From Bacteroidota bacterium (GTDB lineage Bacteria > Bacteroidota > Bacteroidia > Sphingobacteriales > Sphingobacteriaceae): a DNA stretch of 64,000 nucleotides. Below are positions 53,635-62,487 of this stretch, one piece after another. How positions within the stretch are numbered: the first letter of the stretch is position 1; every line of letters begins with the position of its first letter. The DNA lies in the NCBI GenBank assembly GCA_026224775.1, contig JAMFRP010000032.1, positions 1 through 64,000 on the forward strand, given 5' to 3'. The translations under genes were made by a program, and so were the position numbers. The notes under the pieces were generated by a model. The model ran no database searches, was not told where the DNA came from, and saw only the letters and a program-made list of their open reading frames with translations.

Positions 53635-53667
53635 AGACTTACAAAGTTTTAAAAACTTCGTAAGTCT
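53635..53667. repeat. Family D palindrome (AGACTTACAAAG...)
   Basis: AGACTTACAAAGTTTT and AAAACTTCGTAAGTCT, nearly symmetric around one base. The perfect version is at 62488-62520. Both may also terminate transcription. Confidence 0.7.
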
Positions 53668-53675
53668 CTTTCTTA

Positions 53676-53757
53676 TGTCATTGCGAGGAACGAAGTAATC
53701 GCACATAGAACAGCGGACTTGCAAGGTTCGCGATTGCTTCCTTCCTCGCAATGACAA
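53676..53757. repeat. Family A palindrome after the metallophosphoesterase
   Basis: GTCATTGCGAGGAACGAAGT AATCGC, ~25-base centre, then GCGATTGCTTCCTTCCTCGC AATGAC. It is non-coding, between two genes. Confidence 0.82.
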
Positions 53758-53838
53758 ATGGGATAGTTCAAATGACATAATAGAATACCTCAAACAAATT
53801 CTTACCCTGATGCTTATTTATATCAAATAGCATCAATC

Positions 53839-54066
53839 ATGGCAAATCAACATACAAAAAGAATCGGCGTAAAACCTGTTACCGAAACAAAAAAAGGTAC
53901 TTACCTAACCCAGGAAAATTGGGAAGTAATGAAGCCGTTTGTACATTTTGCTTTTAAATCGATTGCTGTGATCGGCTCAGTAATGTTTGCCATTGTAAAG
54001 ATGATCCCAAAAGCTTTGGAACATAAGCCTGAGGAGCGGAAGAATGGTAAGATTATCAAGATATAA
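53839..54066 (+). CDS. Small hypothetical membrane protein (75 aa)
   Basis: 75 residues beginning MANQHTKRIGVKPVTETKKG. One hydrophobic stretch (SIAVIGSVMFAIVKMI, about 41-56) is flanked by Lys/Glu-rich ends. ATG start. It is flanked on both sides by family A palindromes. Not recognised; a single-pass inner-membrane protein is likely. Confidence 0.7.
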   Translation: MANQHTKRIGVKPVTETKKGTYLTQENWEVMKPFVHFAFKSIAVIGSVMFAIVKMIPKALEHKPEERKNGKIIKI

Positions 54067-54072
54067 TATTTT

Positions 54073-54162
54073 GTCATCTCGACCAGACGGAGAAATCTTC
54101 TATAAATCGCTATTACAGCATGCAAGTCGGATAAGATTTCTCCCTCCGGTCGAAATGACAAG
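54073..54162. repeat. Family A variant palindrome (GTCATCTCGACC...)
   Basis: TTGTCATCTCGACCAGACGG AGAAATCTT at one side and AAGATTTCTCCCTCCGGTCG AAATGACAA at the other. Confidence 0.8.
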
Positions 54163-54173
54163 ACGTAGAAGAA

Positions 54174-55928
54174 TTATAAATTCTTAGCCAATTTTTCCAG
54201 CATCTCGGCCGGTACTTTCTGGAAGTCCAGTACCAGGAAACCATCCAAACAGTCAGCGAATTTTGGGTCGATATTAAAGCAGATGATATTGGCGTTTAGC
54301 GCGATATATTGTCTTAATAATACAGGAACCTTCATGCTACGGGTTTCAACCTCAGAGATAATATCGTCCAGATTCTTAAAGCTATCCTCGCCAGCCATTA
54401 GCATATCAGCATCAATTTTCGAGAAATCAACTTTAAATTTCCTGCGTGGTTTTACATATTGAGCCATTTCATGGTCGAAATGGTTGCGATTTATATAATC
54501 TACGATCAGTGATTTTGAAAACTTAGAAAACGAATTACTGATACTTACCGGGCCAATTAAATAACGATAGCGCGGGTTATCAATTAAAAACTTGAATATA
54601 CCTTTCCACAATAAAAATAATGGGAGTGGTTTTTGCTGGTATTCTTTACGGATGAATGAGCGGCCCAGCTCAATGCTCTTTCTGAGTACAGGCATTAGCT
54701 GTTCTTTTATTTTAAACAGTTCGTTCAAATAGAACCCATTTTTACCCTGACTGTAAAATATCTCATCGCCCAAACCAATGCGGTATGCGCCTACTATTAA
54801 TTTGGCTTCGGTATCCCAAATAAACAGGTGATGATAATAAATATCATATTCATCTAAATCGACACTTTTATTAGTGCCCTCGCCAATTTCTCGGAAAGTG
54901 ATCTCGCGCAAGCGGCCAATTTCTCTTATAACATTCGGAATAACCGATGTAGGTGCAATAAATACTTCGTAGTTTTTCTCCTGCCATACACGGTAAGTAT
55001 CGCGTAGCGGCTCCACTTCTTTTTCCAGTATCGCGCCATCCATTTCAGGTGCAAAGGCTTCAGGAAGTTTTTTTATTTTGAAAATATTACGTGGGTTGAA
55101 TAGCTTTTTCTCTTCCTCTAAACCGGTACCTAAAGCATACGTGCGTGCCCTTAGAAAGCTAAGCAGTTTAGTGCTGTTATTATATTCAGGATAGTCGGCA
55201 ATGTTGATAGGTTTACCAATGCGCAGCTTTATGGTTTGGCCCTGTTTGTTAAACAGCTCCGATGGCAGTTTGGCGGTACGCAGAGCGGGGTGTATCATGC
55301 TCAATAAATTGAACAGCAAGCCGTTGTTGCCATGAAAATATACAGGTACAACCGGTACTTTTGCTTTAGCGATGATCTTGCCCACTACCGGGTGCCATAA
55401 CCTATCGGTTACCTGTTGCGATTCCATATCAAAAGTAGATACCTCGCCCGCAGGGAAAATACCAATTGGCGTACCCTGATTCAGCAGCTCTAAAGTGTTT
55501 TTTAAACCACTTATACTTGATGAATGCTCTATATTTTCAAACGGATTTACCGCTATAAAGTAGTCGCTAAGATTAGGTATTTTTTTAAGCAGGAAGTTAG
55601 CCATTAGCTTGGCATCAGCCCTAACTGTAAGCAACATTTTTAACAATACCAAGCCTTCTATACCACCATAAGGGTGATTGGCAATGGCTATAAAACTACC
55701 TTCTTTGGGTATATTTTTCAGATCCCTTTCGTCAAACTCAATCTCAACACCACAACCGGCCAATATAGCGTCAATAAACTCGATACCGTTTTTGTGCTGT
55801 GCCTGGGCAAACACTTCGTTCACCTGGTTTATTTTCATTACTTCCATTAGTAAAGCAGCCAGGCCGGGCATCTTCAGCTTATCTAACTTAGTGGCTTTGG
55901 CAAACTCTTCGGTGGTTATAATTTTCAT
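54174..55928 (-). CDS. OlsF-like bifunctional acyltransferase (PlsC-type plus GNAT-type)
   Basis: 584 residues. The N-terminal half (about 60-280) is a PlsC-like acyltransferase with NHPYGG around His85 and IFPAGEVSTFD (159-166). The C-terminal half (about 310-560) is an OlsB/hemolysin-type GNAT domain: REIGRLREITFREIGEGTNK, YHHLFIWDTEAKLIVGAYRI, KSIELGRSFIRKEYQ and LIGPVSISNSFSK. This fusion matches OlsF, described in Flavobacterium and Serratia, which makes ornithine lipids in both steps. The substrate is inferred from the architecture. Confidence 0.82.
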   Translation of the reverse strand: MKIITTEEFAKATKLDKLKMPGLAALLMEVMKINQVNEVFAQAQHKNGIEFIDAILAGCGVEIEFDERDLKNIPKEGSFIAIANHPYGGIEGLVLLKMLLTVRADAKLMANFLLKKIPNLSDYFIAVNPFENIEHSSSISGLKNTLELLNQGTPIGIFPAGEVSTFDMESQQVTDRLWHPVVGKIIAKAKVPVVPVYFHGNNGLLFNLLSMIHPALRTAKLPSELFNKQGQTIKLRIGKPINIADYPEYNNSTKLLSFLRARTYALGTGLEEEKKLFNPRNIFKIKKLPEAFAPEMDGAILEKEVEPLRDTYRVWQEKNYEVFIAPTSVIPNVIREIGRLREITFREIGEGTNKSVDLDEYDIYYHHLFIWDTEAKLIVGAYRIGLGDEIFYSQGKNGFYLNELFKIKEQLMPVLRKSIELGRSFIRKEYQQKPLPLFLLWKGIFKFLIDNPRYRYLIGPVSISNSFSKFSKSLIVDYINRNHFDHEMAQYVKPRRKFKVDFSKIDADMLMAGEDSFKNLDDIISEVETRSMKVPVLLRQYIALNANIICFNIDPKFADCLDGFLVLDFQKVPAEMLEKLAKNL

Positions 55929-56004
55929 TAGTAGTTTAAAAGATGTTGTTTTGGGGTAAAAAATATTCCAAATTTATTTAATTTAACCGGGTATTAAAAC
56001 CTGA

Positions 56005-56679
56005 ATGAAATCTCAATTTAAAAATTACTTCGCTATAACTAAAAAACAATGGAACGGAATGGTAGTGCTGGTTGTACTTATATTATCAGTACTGGCTGCC
56101 CCTTATGTTTACCAGCGTTTCCGCAAAGATACTATAATTAACTTTAGCAGCTTTGATGCAGCAGTAACCCAGCTAAGCAAGGCTCAAAAAGCAGATAGTA
56201 TAACAGCAACAACTAAAACTCCTGCATATGATAATAATGAACCTGCAAAAGCTTACGTAAGCAACAAGCTAAAGCCCGGCGCAACTATCGAGCTAAACGC
56301 TGCTGACTCTGCACAGTTAACTACCGTACGTGGTATAGGGGCCTCATTTGCCATCCGCATCATCCGTTATCGTAACCGGATAGGCGGCTTTTATAACAAA
56401 GAGCAGCTGATGGAGGTCTACGAACTCGACTCCACCAAATACGCCGAAATCAAAGACCAGCTAACGGTCAATCCATCGGCCGTAATTAGAATAAATATCA
56501 ATACCATTTCTTTTGCATCCTTGCGGCAAAGCCCATACCTTAGCTATAAGCAAGCCAGTGCTATTATTGAGTACAGAACCCAGCACGGCAGCTATAATTC
56601 AATTGATGATGTAGGCAGCGTGGCCATTATAACCCCCGATGTACTGCACAAGATTGAACCCTACATAAAATTTAAATGA
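56005..56679 (+). CDS. Helix-hairpin-helix (ComEA-like) protein
   Basis: 224 residues. One membrane segment (18-35: NGMVVLVVLILSVLAAPY-like) at the N-terminus, then two helix-hairpin-helix units: LNAADSAQLTTVRGIGASFA and ININTISFASLRQSPYLSYK. The hairpin lysine/glycine pattern (RGIG, KQASAI) suits DNA binding on the outer face of the inner membrane, as in ComEA competence proteins. Start overlaps nothing; its end overlaps apt by 4 bases. Confidence 0.85.
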   Translation: MKSQFKNYFAITKKQWNGMVVLVVLILSVLAAPYVYQRFRKDTIINFSSFDAAVTQLSKAQKADSITATTKTPAYDNNEPAKAYVSNKLKPGATIELNAADSAQLTTVRGIGASFAIRIIRYRNRIGGFYNKEQLMEVYELDSTKYAEIKDQLTVNPSAVIRININTISFASLRQSPYLSYKQASAIIEYRTQHGSYNSIDDVGSVAIITPDVLHKIEPYIKFK

Positions 56680-57203
56680 TAGCACAGCAGATAAAAGCAG
56701 CGATACGCGATATACCGGATTTCCCTAAACCCGGTATTATTTTTAAGGATATTACCCCGATTTTAAAAGATCCCGCTCTATGCGAACGCATAGTGGATGT
56801 ATTCGCCCTGAAGCTGGCTGACACAAAGATAGATGTAGTAGCAGGTGTGGAAAGTCGCGGATTTTTATTTGGGTTGATGCTGGCTATCCGACTTGGCGTG
56901 CCCTTTGTACCAGTACGTAAAGCAGGCAAGCTGCCGCATACAGTGAAGCAAAAAGTTTACGAACTGGAGTACGGCACCGCCACCATAGAAATGCACATCG
57001 ATGCTATCGAACCCGGCCAACACGTACTTATACACGACGACCTCCTCGCTACCGGAGGTACTGTAACCGCAGCCAGTGAATTGATACAAGAGCTCGGCGG
57101 CATAGTAAGCGGTTTTAGTTTCGTAGTTGGTTTAGGCTTTTTAGGGGGCAAGGAAAAGATCACCCCGATAAGCGATAATATAGTAATCCTGGCAGAATAT
57201 TAA
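56676..57203 (+). CDS. apt: Adenine phosphoribosyltransferase
   Basis: 175 residues. It salvages adenine with PRPP to AMP (cytoplasm). The PRPP loop is VLIHDDLLATGGTVTAA; VAGVESRGFLFG is the N-terminal ligand segment; KAGKLPHTVKQ is the flexible loop. Start ATG overlaps the ComEA-like stop (ATGA). Followed by the TACCACGAAACA element. Confidence 0.97.
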   Translation: MIAQQIKAAIRDIPDFPKPGIIFKDITPILKDPALCERIVDVFALKLADTKIDVVAGVESRGFLFGLMLAIRLGVPFVPVRKAGKLPHTVKQKVYELEYGTATIEMHIDAIEPGQHVLIHDDLLATGGTVTAASELIQELGGIVSGFSFVVGLGFLGGKEKITPISDNIVILAEY

Positions 57204-57211
57204 CCGCCGTA

Positions 57212-57470
57212 CTGTACCACGAAACACATGGAACAAGTGGTACAGTTGGTACACTTTTGACCCGAAAAAGTGCCTTTTTATAACCAAAAACAGCGTTATT
57301 AGATTAAGAAATTGCTATTTTAAGGGCTAAAAATGTTCAAAAAAACTCGTTTTTCGACTGTTTTTTGCACTTTTTTGGACAAAAAATCATCATTTTTATC
57401 ACTTTTTTAATGGCTTTTTAGATGTTTTCAAATGATTTTGGCGAGTTTTCGTGCGGTTTTTGTTCCATAA
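57212..57470 (+). repeat. TACCACGAAACA element, copy 2 (downstream of apt)
   Basis: Starts 8 bases after the apt stop. CTGTACCAC (57212-57220) pairs with GTGGTACAG (57237-57245), loop with GAAACACATGG, then TTGGTACACTTTT, then ~200 AT-rich bases with ATCATCATTTTTATCACTTT. It matches copy 1 at 4915-5138 in the hairpin, the TTGGTACA block and the AT-rich tail. Confidence 0.6.
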
Positions 57471-57490
57471 TGAAACATGTTTAAAGCGTT

Positions 57491-57783
57491 TGTCATGCTG
57501 AGGAACGAAGCATCTATCCGCGAATCTGCAAGAGGTGAGCCTATCGATAGATTCTTCACTGCGTTCAGAATGACAAAGAGAATTTAAAGCGTTATCATGC
57601 TGAGGAACGAAGCATCTATCCGCGAACCTGCAAGAGGTGAGCCTATCGATAGATTCTTCACTGCGTTCAGAATGACAAAGAGAATTTAAAGCGTTTGTCA
57701 TGCTGAGGAACGAAGCATCTATCCGCGAACCTGCAAGAGGTGAGCCTATCGATAGATTCTTCACTGCGTTCAGAATGACAAAG
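57491..57783. repeat. Three tandem family A copies, unit about 102 bp
   Basis: Units at about 57491-57580, 57593-57679 and 57696-57783, each TGTCATGCTGAGGAACGAAG CATCTATCCGCGAA...GATAGATTCTTCACTGCGTT CAGAATGACA. The copies differ by only a few bases. It is part of a 708-base gap with no gene, and minus-strand frames here (repeating SERSEESIDRL) are repeat translations. Confidence 0.85.
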
Positions 57784-57911
57784 GGGAAACTCTCTCCCAA
57801 TCCAAAAAAAATATCCAAATCTTCGTGCATAAAATATTAAAATTAATATCTTCATCATTTTTAAGCCAATTAAACTAATGCCCTGTGTATTACAGGTAAT
57901 TTAAACTAAAT

Positions 57912-59759
57912 ATGACTACGGTTAACACCAAATCCCCGAAGGGTAAAAAACTGCTGCTTTTTAAAGTGCTGGCTACGCTGTTTCCGTTTGTTTTACTGAT
58001 TTTGCTGGAGCTTGTGCTCCGCTTTTTTCATTACGGTCATAATACCGATCTGTTCATTAAAGATCCGTACGATGATCGTTTTATGGTGATGAATAACTAT
58101 GCGTCAGAAAAATTTTTCTCCGACACCGCTAACGCCACCAAAGGTAATTCCGAATTGTTCCAGATTGATAAAGCACCTAATACCTTCCGCATATTCGTAC
58201 TTGGCGAATCAACCACTATCGGTTATCCATATTTTCATAACGGTTCATTCCACCGCTGGCTGCAATACCGCTTGAACCGGATGTACCCGGATAAAAACTT
58301 TGAGGTCATTAACCTATCATTAACCGCGGTAAATTCCTACACAGTACTTGATTTCGGCAAACAATTAGCCAAATACCAACCCGACGCGGTATTAATCTAT
58401 ACCGGGCATAACGAGTATTACGGTGCTTTAGGCGTAGGCTCAACCAGCTATATAGGCAGCAACCGCTTCCTGGTGCAAACTTTGCTTAAGCTGCGTACCT
58501 TAAAGGTGGTGCAGTTGTTCAACAATTGCATTAAAAAGGTATCGGGCGTATTCGCATCCCACAAAACTACCGCCGACCGCGCAACGCTCATGCAACGTAT
58601 GGCCTCGCGCCAGCATATCGAACTGAATTCTACCGATTACCAGGCCGGTATCAATCAGTACGATGAAAACATGACCGAGCTTTGCCGCTTATTAAATGAT
58701 GAGAAAATACCAACGTTTCTAAGTACCGTAGTAAGCAACGAGAAAGATCTGCCGCCTTTCATCAGCAATGGTACTGGTTCAAATTCGGCAATGGGTTTTT
58801 ATAAAGGAGGGCAGCAGGCCTTTGCAAAAGCCGACTATATTACCGCCAAGCAGGACTTCGACAAAGCAAAAGAACTGGATGAACTTCGTTTCCGCGCACC
58901 CGAAGCAATAAACACTATCATCAGGAAGCTTGCTACCGAATTTCCCGAAGTTCATCTGGTTGATACCAAGAAGGAATTTGAGCAATACTCGCCGCATGGC
59001 ATCGTCGGTAATGAAACCATTTTGGAGCATTTGCATCCTAATTTGCATGGGTATTCCATCATGTCCGATGCGTTTTTTCAGGCGATGGAAGGTCAGCATT
59101 TGATAGCTGATCCTGCCGAAAGACAAATCAGTTATGAGCAATTGGTGAAAGATATGCCGGTCACCAAAATGGATTCACTTATCGGGGCGATTCAAATCAC
59201 TAATCTAAAAACCGGTTGGCCATTTAACCAGCCAATACCTGCGGATTATAAACCGGATACCGGCATTAGCGGCGAGTTAGCTTCGCGGATAGAATCTACC
59301 CACGCCACATGGTCTGATGGGATGGATCAGTTGTTTACTTACTATAAAAACAGCAACGATAAAGAAGGCGCGTTAAGAATAATGAAGGCGCTAAACCTGG
59401 AATTCCCAAACGAAAAGCAATACTGTGGTAACGCCGCAAATATTGCTGCGATTTTGGGTAATTATGATGAAGCCGCTTTCTACTACAAAAAGTTATACCA
59501 GTTAGAGCCGAACGACCAGTTAAGCATAAACATATTTCAACTGTATTTGCGTGCCGATGAACCAAATGCGGCACTTGCCTATATTAAAAATCTGCCGCAG
59601 GCACAGCAGGCGCAAGCATTTAATATACTCACCCAAATTATTAATGATAAGGCTATTTTAGCCAAGCAACCGCATGATCCGCAGGCAACCGCCCGTTTAG
59701 TAGCTAACTATAAACTATTAGGCCTTACCGATATGGCATCAAAATATTCAGCCAAATGA
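57912..59759 (+). CDS. SGNH/GDSL hydrolase with C-terminal TPR region, membrane-anchored
   Basis: 615 residues. One N-terminal membrane helix (15-38) and then an SGNH domain: block I FVLGESTTIG (Ser100), block III GHNEYYG (Asn167), block V HLHPNLHGY (His near 377). Residues ~430-610 are TPR-like helices (DQLFTYYKNSNDKEGALRIM). It is likely to act on the cell-surface side, perhaps removing or transferring acyl groups on a polysaccharide. It overlaps the SxtJ gene by 4 bases, and the SxtJ-DUF5989-carbamoyltransferase set follows. Confidence 0.88.
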   Translation: MTTVNTKSPKGKKLLLFKVLATLFPFVLLILLELVLRFFHYGHNTDLFIKDPYDDRFMVMNNYASEKFFSDTANATKGNSELFQIDKAPNTFRIFVLGESTTIGYPYFHNGSFHRWLQYRLNRMYPDKNFEVINLSLTAVNSYTVLDFGKQLAKYQPDAVLIYTGHNEYYGALGVGSTSYIGSNRFLVQTLLKLRTLKVVQLFNNCIKKVSGVFASHKTTADRATLMQRMASRQHIELNSTDYQAGINQYDENMTELCRLLNDEKIPTFLSTVVSNEKDLPPFISNGTGSNSAMGFYKGGQQAFAKADYITAKQDFDKAKELDELRFRAPEAINTIIRKLATEFPEVHLVDTKKEFEQYSPHGIVGNETILEHLHPNLHGYSIMSDAFFQAMEGQHLIADPAERQISYEQLVKDMPVTKMDSLIGAIQITNLKTGWPFNQPIPADYKPDTGISGELASRIESTHATWSDGMDQLFTYYKNSNDKEGALRIMKALNLEFPNEKQYCGNAANIAAILGNYDEAAFYYKKLYQLEPNDQLSINIFQLYLRADEPNAALAYIKNLPQAQQAQAFNILTQIINDKAILAKQPHDPQATARLVANYKLLGLTDMASKYSAK

Positions 59760-60151
59760 TGGAGGCGGAGCTTATAAAACAAAACCGCAAGTTTGGCTAC
59801 ACCGTAGCTATTGCTTTACTGGTTTTATCGGCTTTTCGTATATTTATAAGGCACAAACAAGGGTGGTGGGTGGCTTTTGCTATCGCGATGGTGTTACTGC
59901 TGTTTTCGTTGCTTAAACCCGTTTTGTTAAACCCTTTGCGGCTGGTATGGGATAAAATTGGGCATGTGCTGGGCACCATCAATACTTACGTTTTGCTTAC
60001 GCTTTTTTACTTTTTGATATTAAGCCCGCTGGGGATGATCATGCGCTTGTTTGGTAAGGATATTTTGAAGATAAAGTGGTTGAAAAATAAGGATACCTAT
60101 TGGGAAGATTCTTCAGCAAAGGAAATCAGCAGTATGAAGAATCAATTTTAA
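59756..60151 (+). CDS. SxtJ-family membrane protein
   Basis: 131 residues with three membrane segments (about 14-28, 37-55, 72-94). YTVAIALLVLSAFRIFIRHK and DKIGHVLGTINTYVLLTLFY are typical of the SxtJ family (named from the saxitoxin cluster), which travels with carbamoyltransferases. The biochemical role is unknown. ATG overlaps the SGNH stop by 4 bases. Confidence 0.85.
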   Translation: MMEAELIKQNRKFGYTVAIALLVLSAFRIFIRHKQGWWVAFAIAMVLLLFSLLKPVLLNPLRLVWDKIGHVLGTINTYVLLTLFYFLILSPLGMIMRLFGKDILKIKWLKNKDTYWEDSSAKEISSMKNQF

Positions 60152-60187
60152 TGAAATTAACCTCTTTGTTAAAGAGTAATTTTTCAT

Positions 60188-60313
60188 TCATTGCCCCGAC
60201 CTTCAGGTCGGGGTTAAAGTATAAAGAAGCTTGGCTTTAGCCAAATTCGATAGGTTAGGCTAAAGCCGAAAGTAAGTTATTTATAATCCCCCCGCTAAAG
60301 CGGCGGGCAATGA
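60188..60313. repeat. Nested hairpin element with TCATTGCCC / GGGCAATGA ends
   Basis: Terminal inverted arms at 60188-60196 and 60305-60313. Inner hairpins: CCCCGACC...GGTCGGGG, GGCTTTAG...CTAAAGCC and CCGCTAAAGCGG. It lies between SxtJ and DUF5989 within the cassette and is non-coding. Confidence 0.7.
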
Positions 60314-60354
60314 TTTTTTAATTATAATGGCAATGAATTTGTACAAAAGATGAT

Positions 60355-60504
60355 ATGGAAGTTTTATTAGAGTTTTTTAAGTTTTTAAAACAGCGCAAGC
60401 GTTATTGGCTTTGGCCGTTATGTATTGTGCTGGTGTTGCTGGCTACTTTTTTGGTAATAGCTCAGGGTTCGGCACTGGCGCCTTTTATTTACTCTCTTTT
60501 TTAA
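60355..60504 (+). CDS. DUF5989-family small membrane protein (49 aa)
   Basis: 49 residues, ATG at 60355, stop at 60504. MEVLLEFFKFLKQRKRYWLW is followed by a single hydrophobic helix (LCIVLVLLATFLVIA) and ends FIYSLF. The N-terminal FxKxRKxYWL pattern and the position between SxtJ and the carbamoyltransferase fit DUF5989, a regular companion of that enzyme. Missed by length filters. Probably an inner-membrane subunit. Confidence 0.85.
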   Translation: MEVLLEFFKFLKQRKRYWLWPLCIVLVLLATFLVIAQGSALAPFIYSLF

Positions 60505-60510
60505 GCGAAG

Positions 60511-62289
60511 ATGTACATCCTCGGTATCTCTGCCTATTATCATGATAGTGCCGCCTGTTTAATTCAGGATGGTAATATATTATCGGCAGCGCAGGAAGAA
60601 CGGTTCACCCGGATAAAAAATGATGCCGCTTTCCCGGAAAAAAGTATCAGGTATTGCCTTGAACAAGCCGGGGTAACCCTAAACCAAGTCGATCACATCG
60701 TTTATTACGAAAAGCCATTTTTAAAATTTGAACGTTTGCTGGAAACCCATCTGGCATTCGCGCCTTTCGGTGTAAAGACGTTTTTAAAAGCGATGCCTTT
60801 ATGGTTGAAGGAAAAACTCTATTTCAAAAAGATGCTCACCAGGGCACTACAGCAAATTGATCCGGAGTGGAAAAATAACAACCATAACTTACTATTTACC
60901 GAGCATCATCAATCGCATGCGGCATCGGCATTTTATCCTTCGCCTTTTGATAAAGCCATTATTTTAACGGTTGATGGGGTAGGCGAGTGGGCCACAACAT
61001 CAGTGAGCAAAGGCGATGGCAGTGTTATTGAAAATATCAGCCATATTAATTTCCCGCATTCTATTGGATTGCTGTATTCTGCGTTCACTTATTATTTAGG
61101 CTTCAAGGTGAATTGCGATGAATACAAAGTGATGGGTCTTGCGCCTTATGGCAAGCCTGTTTATACTGATCTGATATTAAAGGAGCTGATCGATATAAAA
61201 GATGATGGTTCCTTTAGGCTGAACATGAAGTATTTTACCTACGCCACGGGCTTAACCATGACGGGTAATAAATTCGACCAGCTATTTAAAAATCCAGCCC
61301 GCCAACCAAAGGCTGAATTGAGCACATTCCACATGGATATAGCGGCATCCATACAGCAAGCTACAGAATATGTAATGCTGAAGTTAACTACCGGCCTTTA
61401 TCAGCAATATAAAGAAGATAACCTTTGCCTTGCGGGAGGTGTAGCGTTAAACTGTGTGGCGAACGGCAAAATTTTAAAGCAATCCGGTTTTAAAAATATA
61501 TGGATACAGCCTGCCGCGGGTGATGCAGGTGGCGCATTGGGGGCAGCTTTAGCCGTATACCATGAGCATCTGAAACAACAAAGAATTGTAGAGTCCGGCA
61601 AAGATAGCATGCATAATGCCCTGCTTGGTCCTGAATATAGTGATACCGAGATCAGGCAAACCCTCATCAATCATAACCTGAAATTTGAAGAGTTGATAGA
61701 TGATGAGCTATACAAAGCCATCGCCCACGAAATAGCCACAGGCAAAGTAATCGGACGATTTAAAGGCCGTATGGAATTTGGTCCACGAGCTTTAGGTGCC
61801 CGCAGCGTCATAGCTGATCCGCGTAACAGCACTATGCAATCCGTCCTTAATAACAAGATAAAATTCCGTGAATCATTCCGGCCATTCGCCCCGGCGGTAT
61901 TGGAAGAATATGCCGATGAATATTTCGACCTCGGCGCGCCAAGTCCGTATATGCTGTTAGTCGGAAAAGTGAGGGAAGAAAAACGTAAAGTGCCTGATAA
62001 TGATCAACAAGATCCCCTAAAAAAAATAAACCAGGAACGCTCCGTAGTCCCTGCTATTACGCACCTTGACTATTCCGCCCGCCTGCAAACCGTAAACCCA
62101 AACCAGCACCCCGACTTTTACAAACTGATAGATGCCTTCTACCAGTTAACCGACTGCCCAATGGTGATCAACACCTCCTTTAACCGCATGGACGAACCCA
62201 TCGTTTGCACGCCAGAGGATGCTATTCTTTGCTTTCTAAATACGGAGATTGATGTGTTGGCGATAGGGAGCTTTTTAGTGAAAAAATAA
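60511..62289 (+). CDS. Carbamoyltransferase (NodU/CmcH family)
   Basis: 592 residues. N-terminal Kae1-like domain (MYILGISAYYHDSAACLIQD, EHHQSHAASAFYPSPF) with the metal-binding His and the ATP-binding segment VDGVGEWATTSV; C-terminal YrdC-like part with CLAGGVALNCVANGK, GRMEFGPRALGARSVIADPR and INTSFNRMDEPIV. It transfers a carbamoyl group from carbamoyl phosphate via carbamoyl-AMP to a hydroxyl group. It is the last gene of the SGNH-SxtJ-DUF5989 cassette, suggesting a carbamoylated surface molecule; the target is unknown. Confidence 0.94.
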   Translation: MYILGISAYYHDSAACLIQDGNILSAAQEERFTRIKNDAAFPEKSIRYCLEQAGVTLNQVDHIVYYEKPFLKFERLLETHLAFAPFGVKTFLKAMPLWLKEKLYFKKMLTRALQQIDPEWKNNNHNLLFTEHHQSHAASAFYPSPFDKAIILTVDGVGEWATTSVSKGDGSVIENISHINFPHSIGLLYSAFTYYLGFKVNCDEYKVMGLAPYGKPVYTDLILKELIDIKDDGSFRLNMKYFTYATGLTMTGNKFDQLFKNPARQPKAELSTFHMDIAASIQQATEYVMLKLTTGLYQQYKEDNLCLAGGVALNCVANGKILKQSGFKNIWIQPAAGDAGGALGAALAVYHEHLKQQRIVESGKDSMHNALLGPEYSDTEIRQTLINHNLKFEELIDDELYKAIAHEIATGKVIGRFKGRMEFGPRALGARSVIADPRNSTMQSVLNNKIKFRESFRPFAPAVLEEYADEYFDLGAPSPYMLLVGKVREEKRKVPDNDQQDPLKKINQERSVVPAITHLDYSARLQTVNPNQHPDFYKLIDAFYQLTDCPMVINTSFNRMDEPIVCTPEDAILCFLNTEIDVLAIGSFLVKK

Positions 62290-62297
62290 GAAGTTCA

Positions 62298-62352
62298 AGT
62301 TCCCCTCCCTGGAGGGGGAGTGCCGGCCAAGCGCAGTGGCAGGGGTGGGTTC
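62298..62352. repeat. Family B-like fragment
   Basis: CCCCTCCCTGGAGGGGGAG hairpin after the carbamoyltransferase, resembling half of the family B unit. Confidence 0.55.
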
Positions 62353-62387
62353 ATCGCTATGCTATTCTTGTCGTTACTAAATAAAAC

Positions 62388-62473
62388 TGTCATTCTGAGG
62401 AACGAAGAACCTTCTTCGATTTGCATAGCGAACTTTGTACAGTTAGAAGATTCTTCGTTCCTCAGAATGACAA
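62388..62473. repeat. Family A palindrome
   Basis: TGTCATTCTGAGGAACGAAG AACCTTCTTCG, centre, then GAAGATTCTTCGTTCCTCAG AATGACA. Confidence 0.85.
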
Positions 62474-62487
62474 TAGTTTTTGTAAAC

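Noticed and set aside
57491-57783. Regularly spaced repeats that might be read as a CRISPR array
   Set aside because: The units are ~102-bp palindromes with nearly identical interiors, no unique spacers and no cas genes nearby.
57399-57858. Minus-strand frames of up to 143 codons with repeating SERSEESIDRL
   Set aside because: They are translations of the triplicated family A palindromes; both strands read similarly and no signal or homolog is expected.
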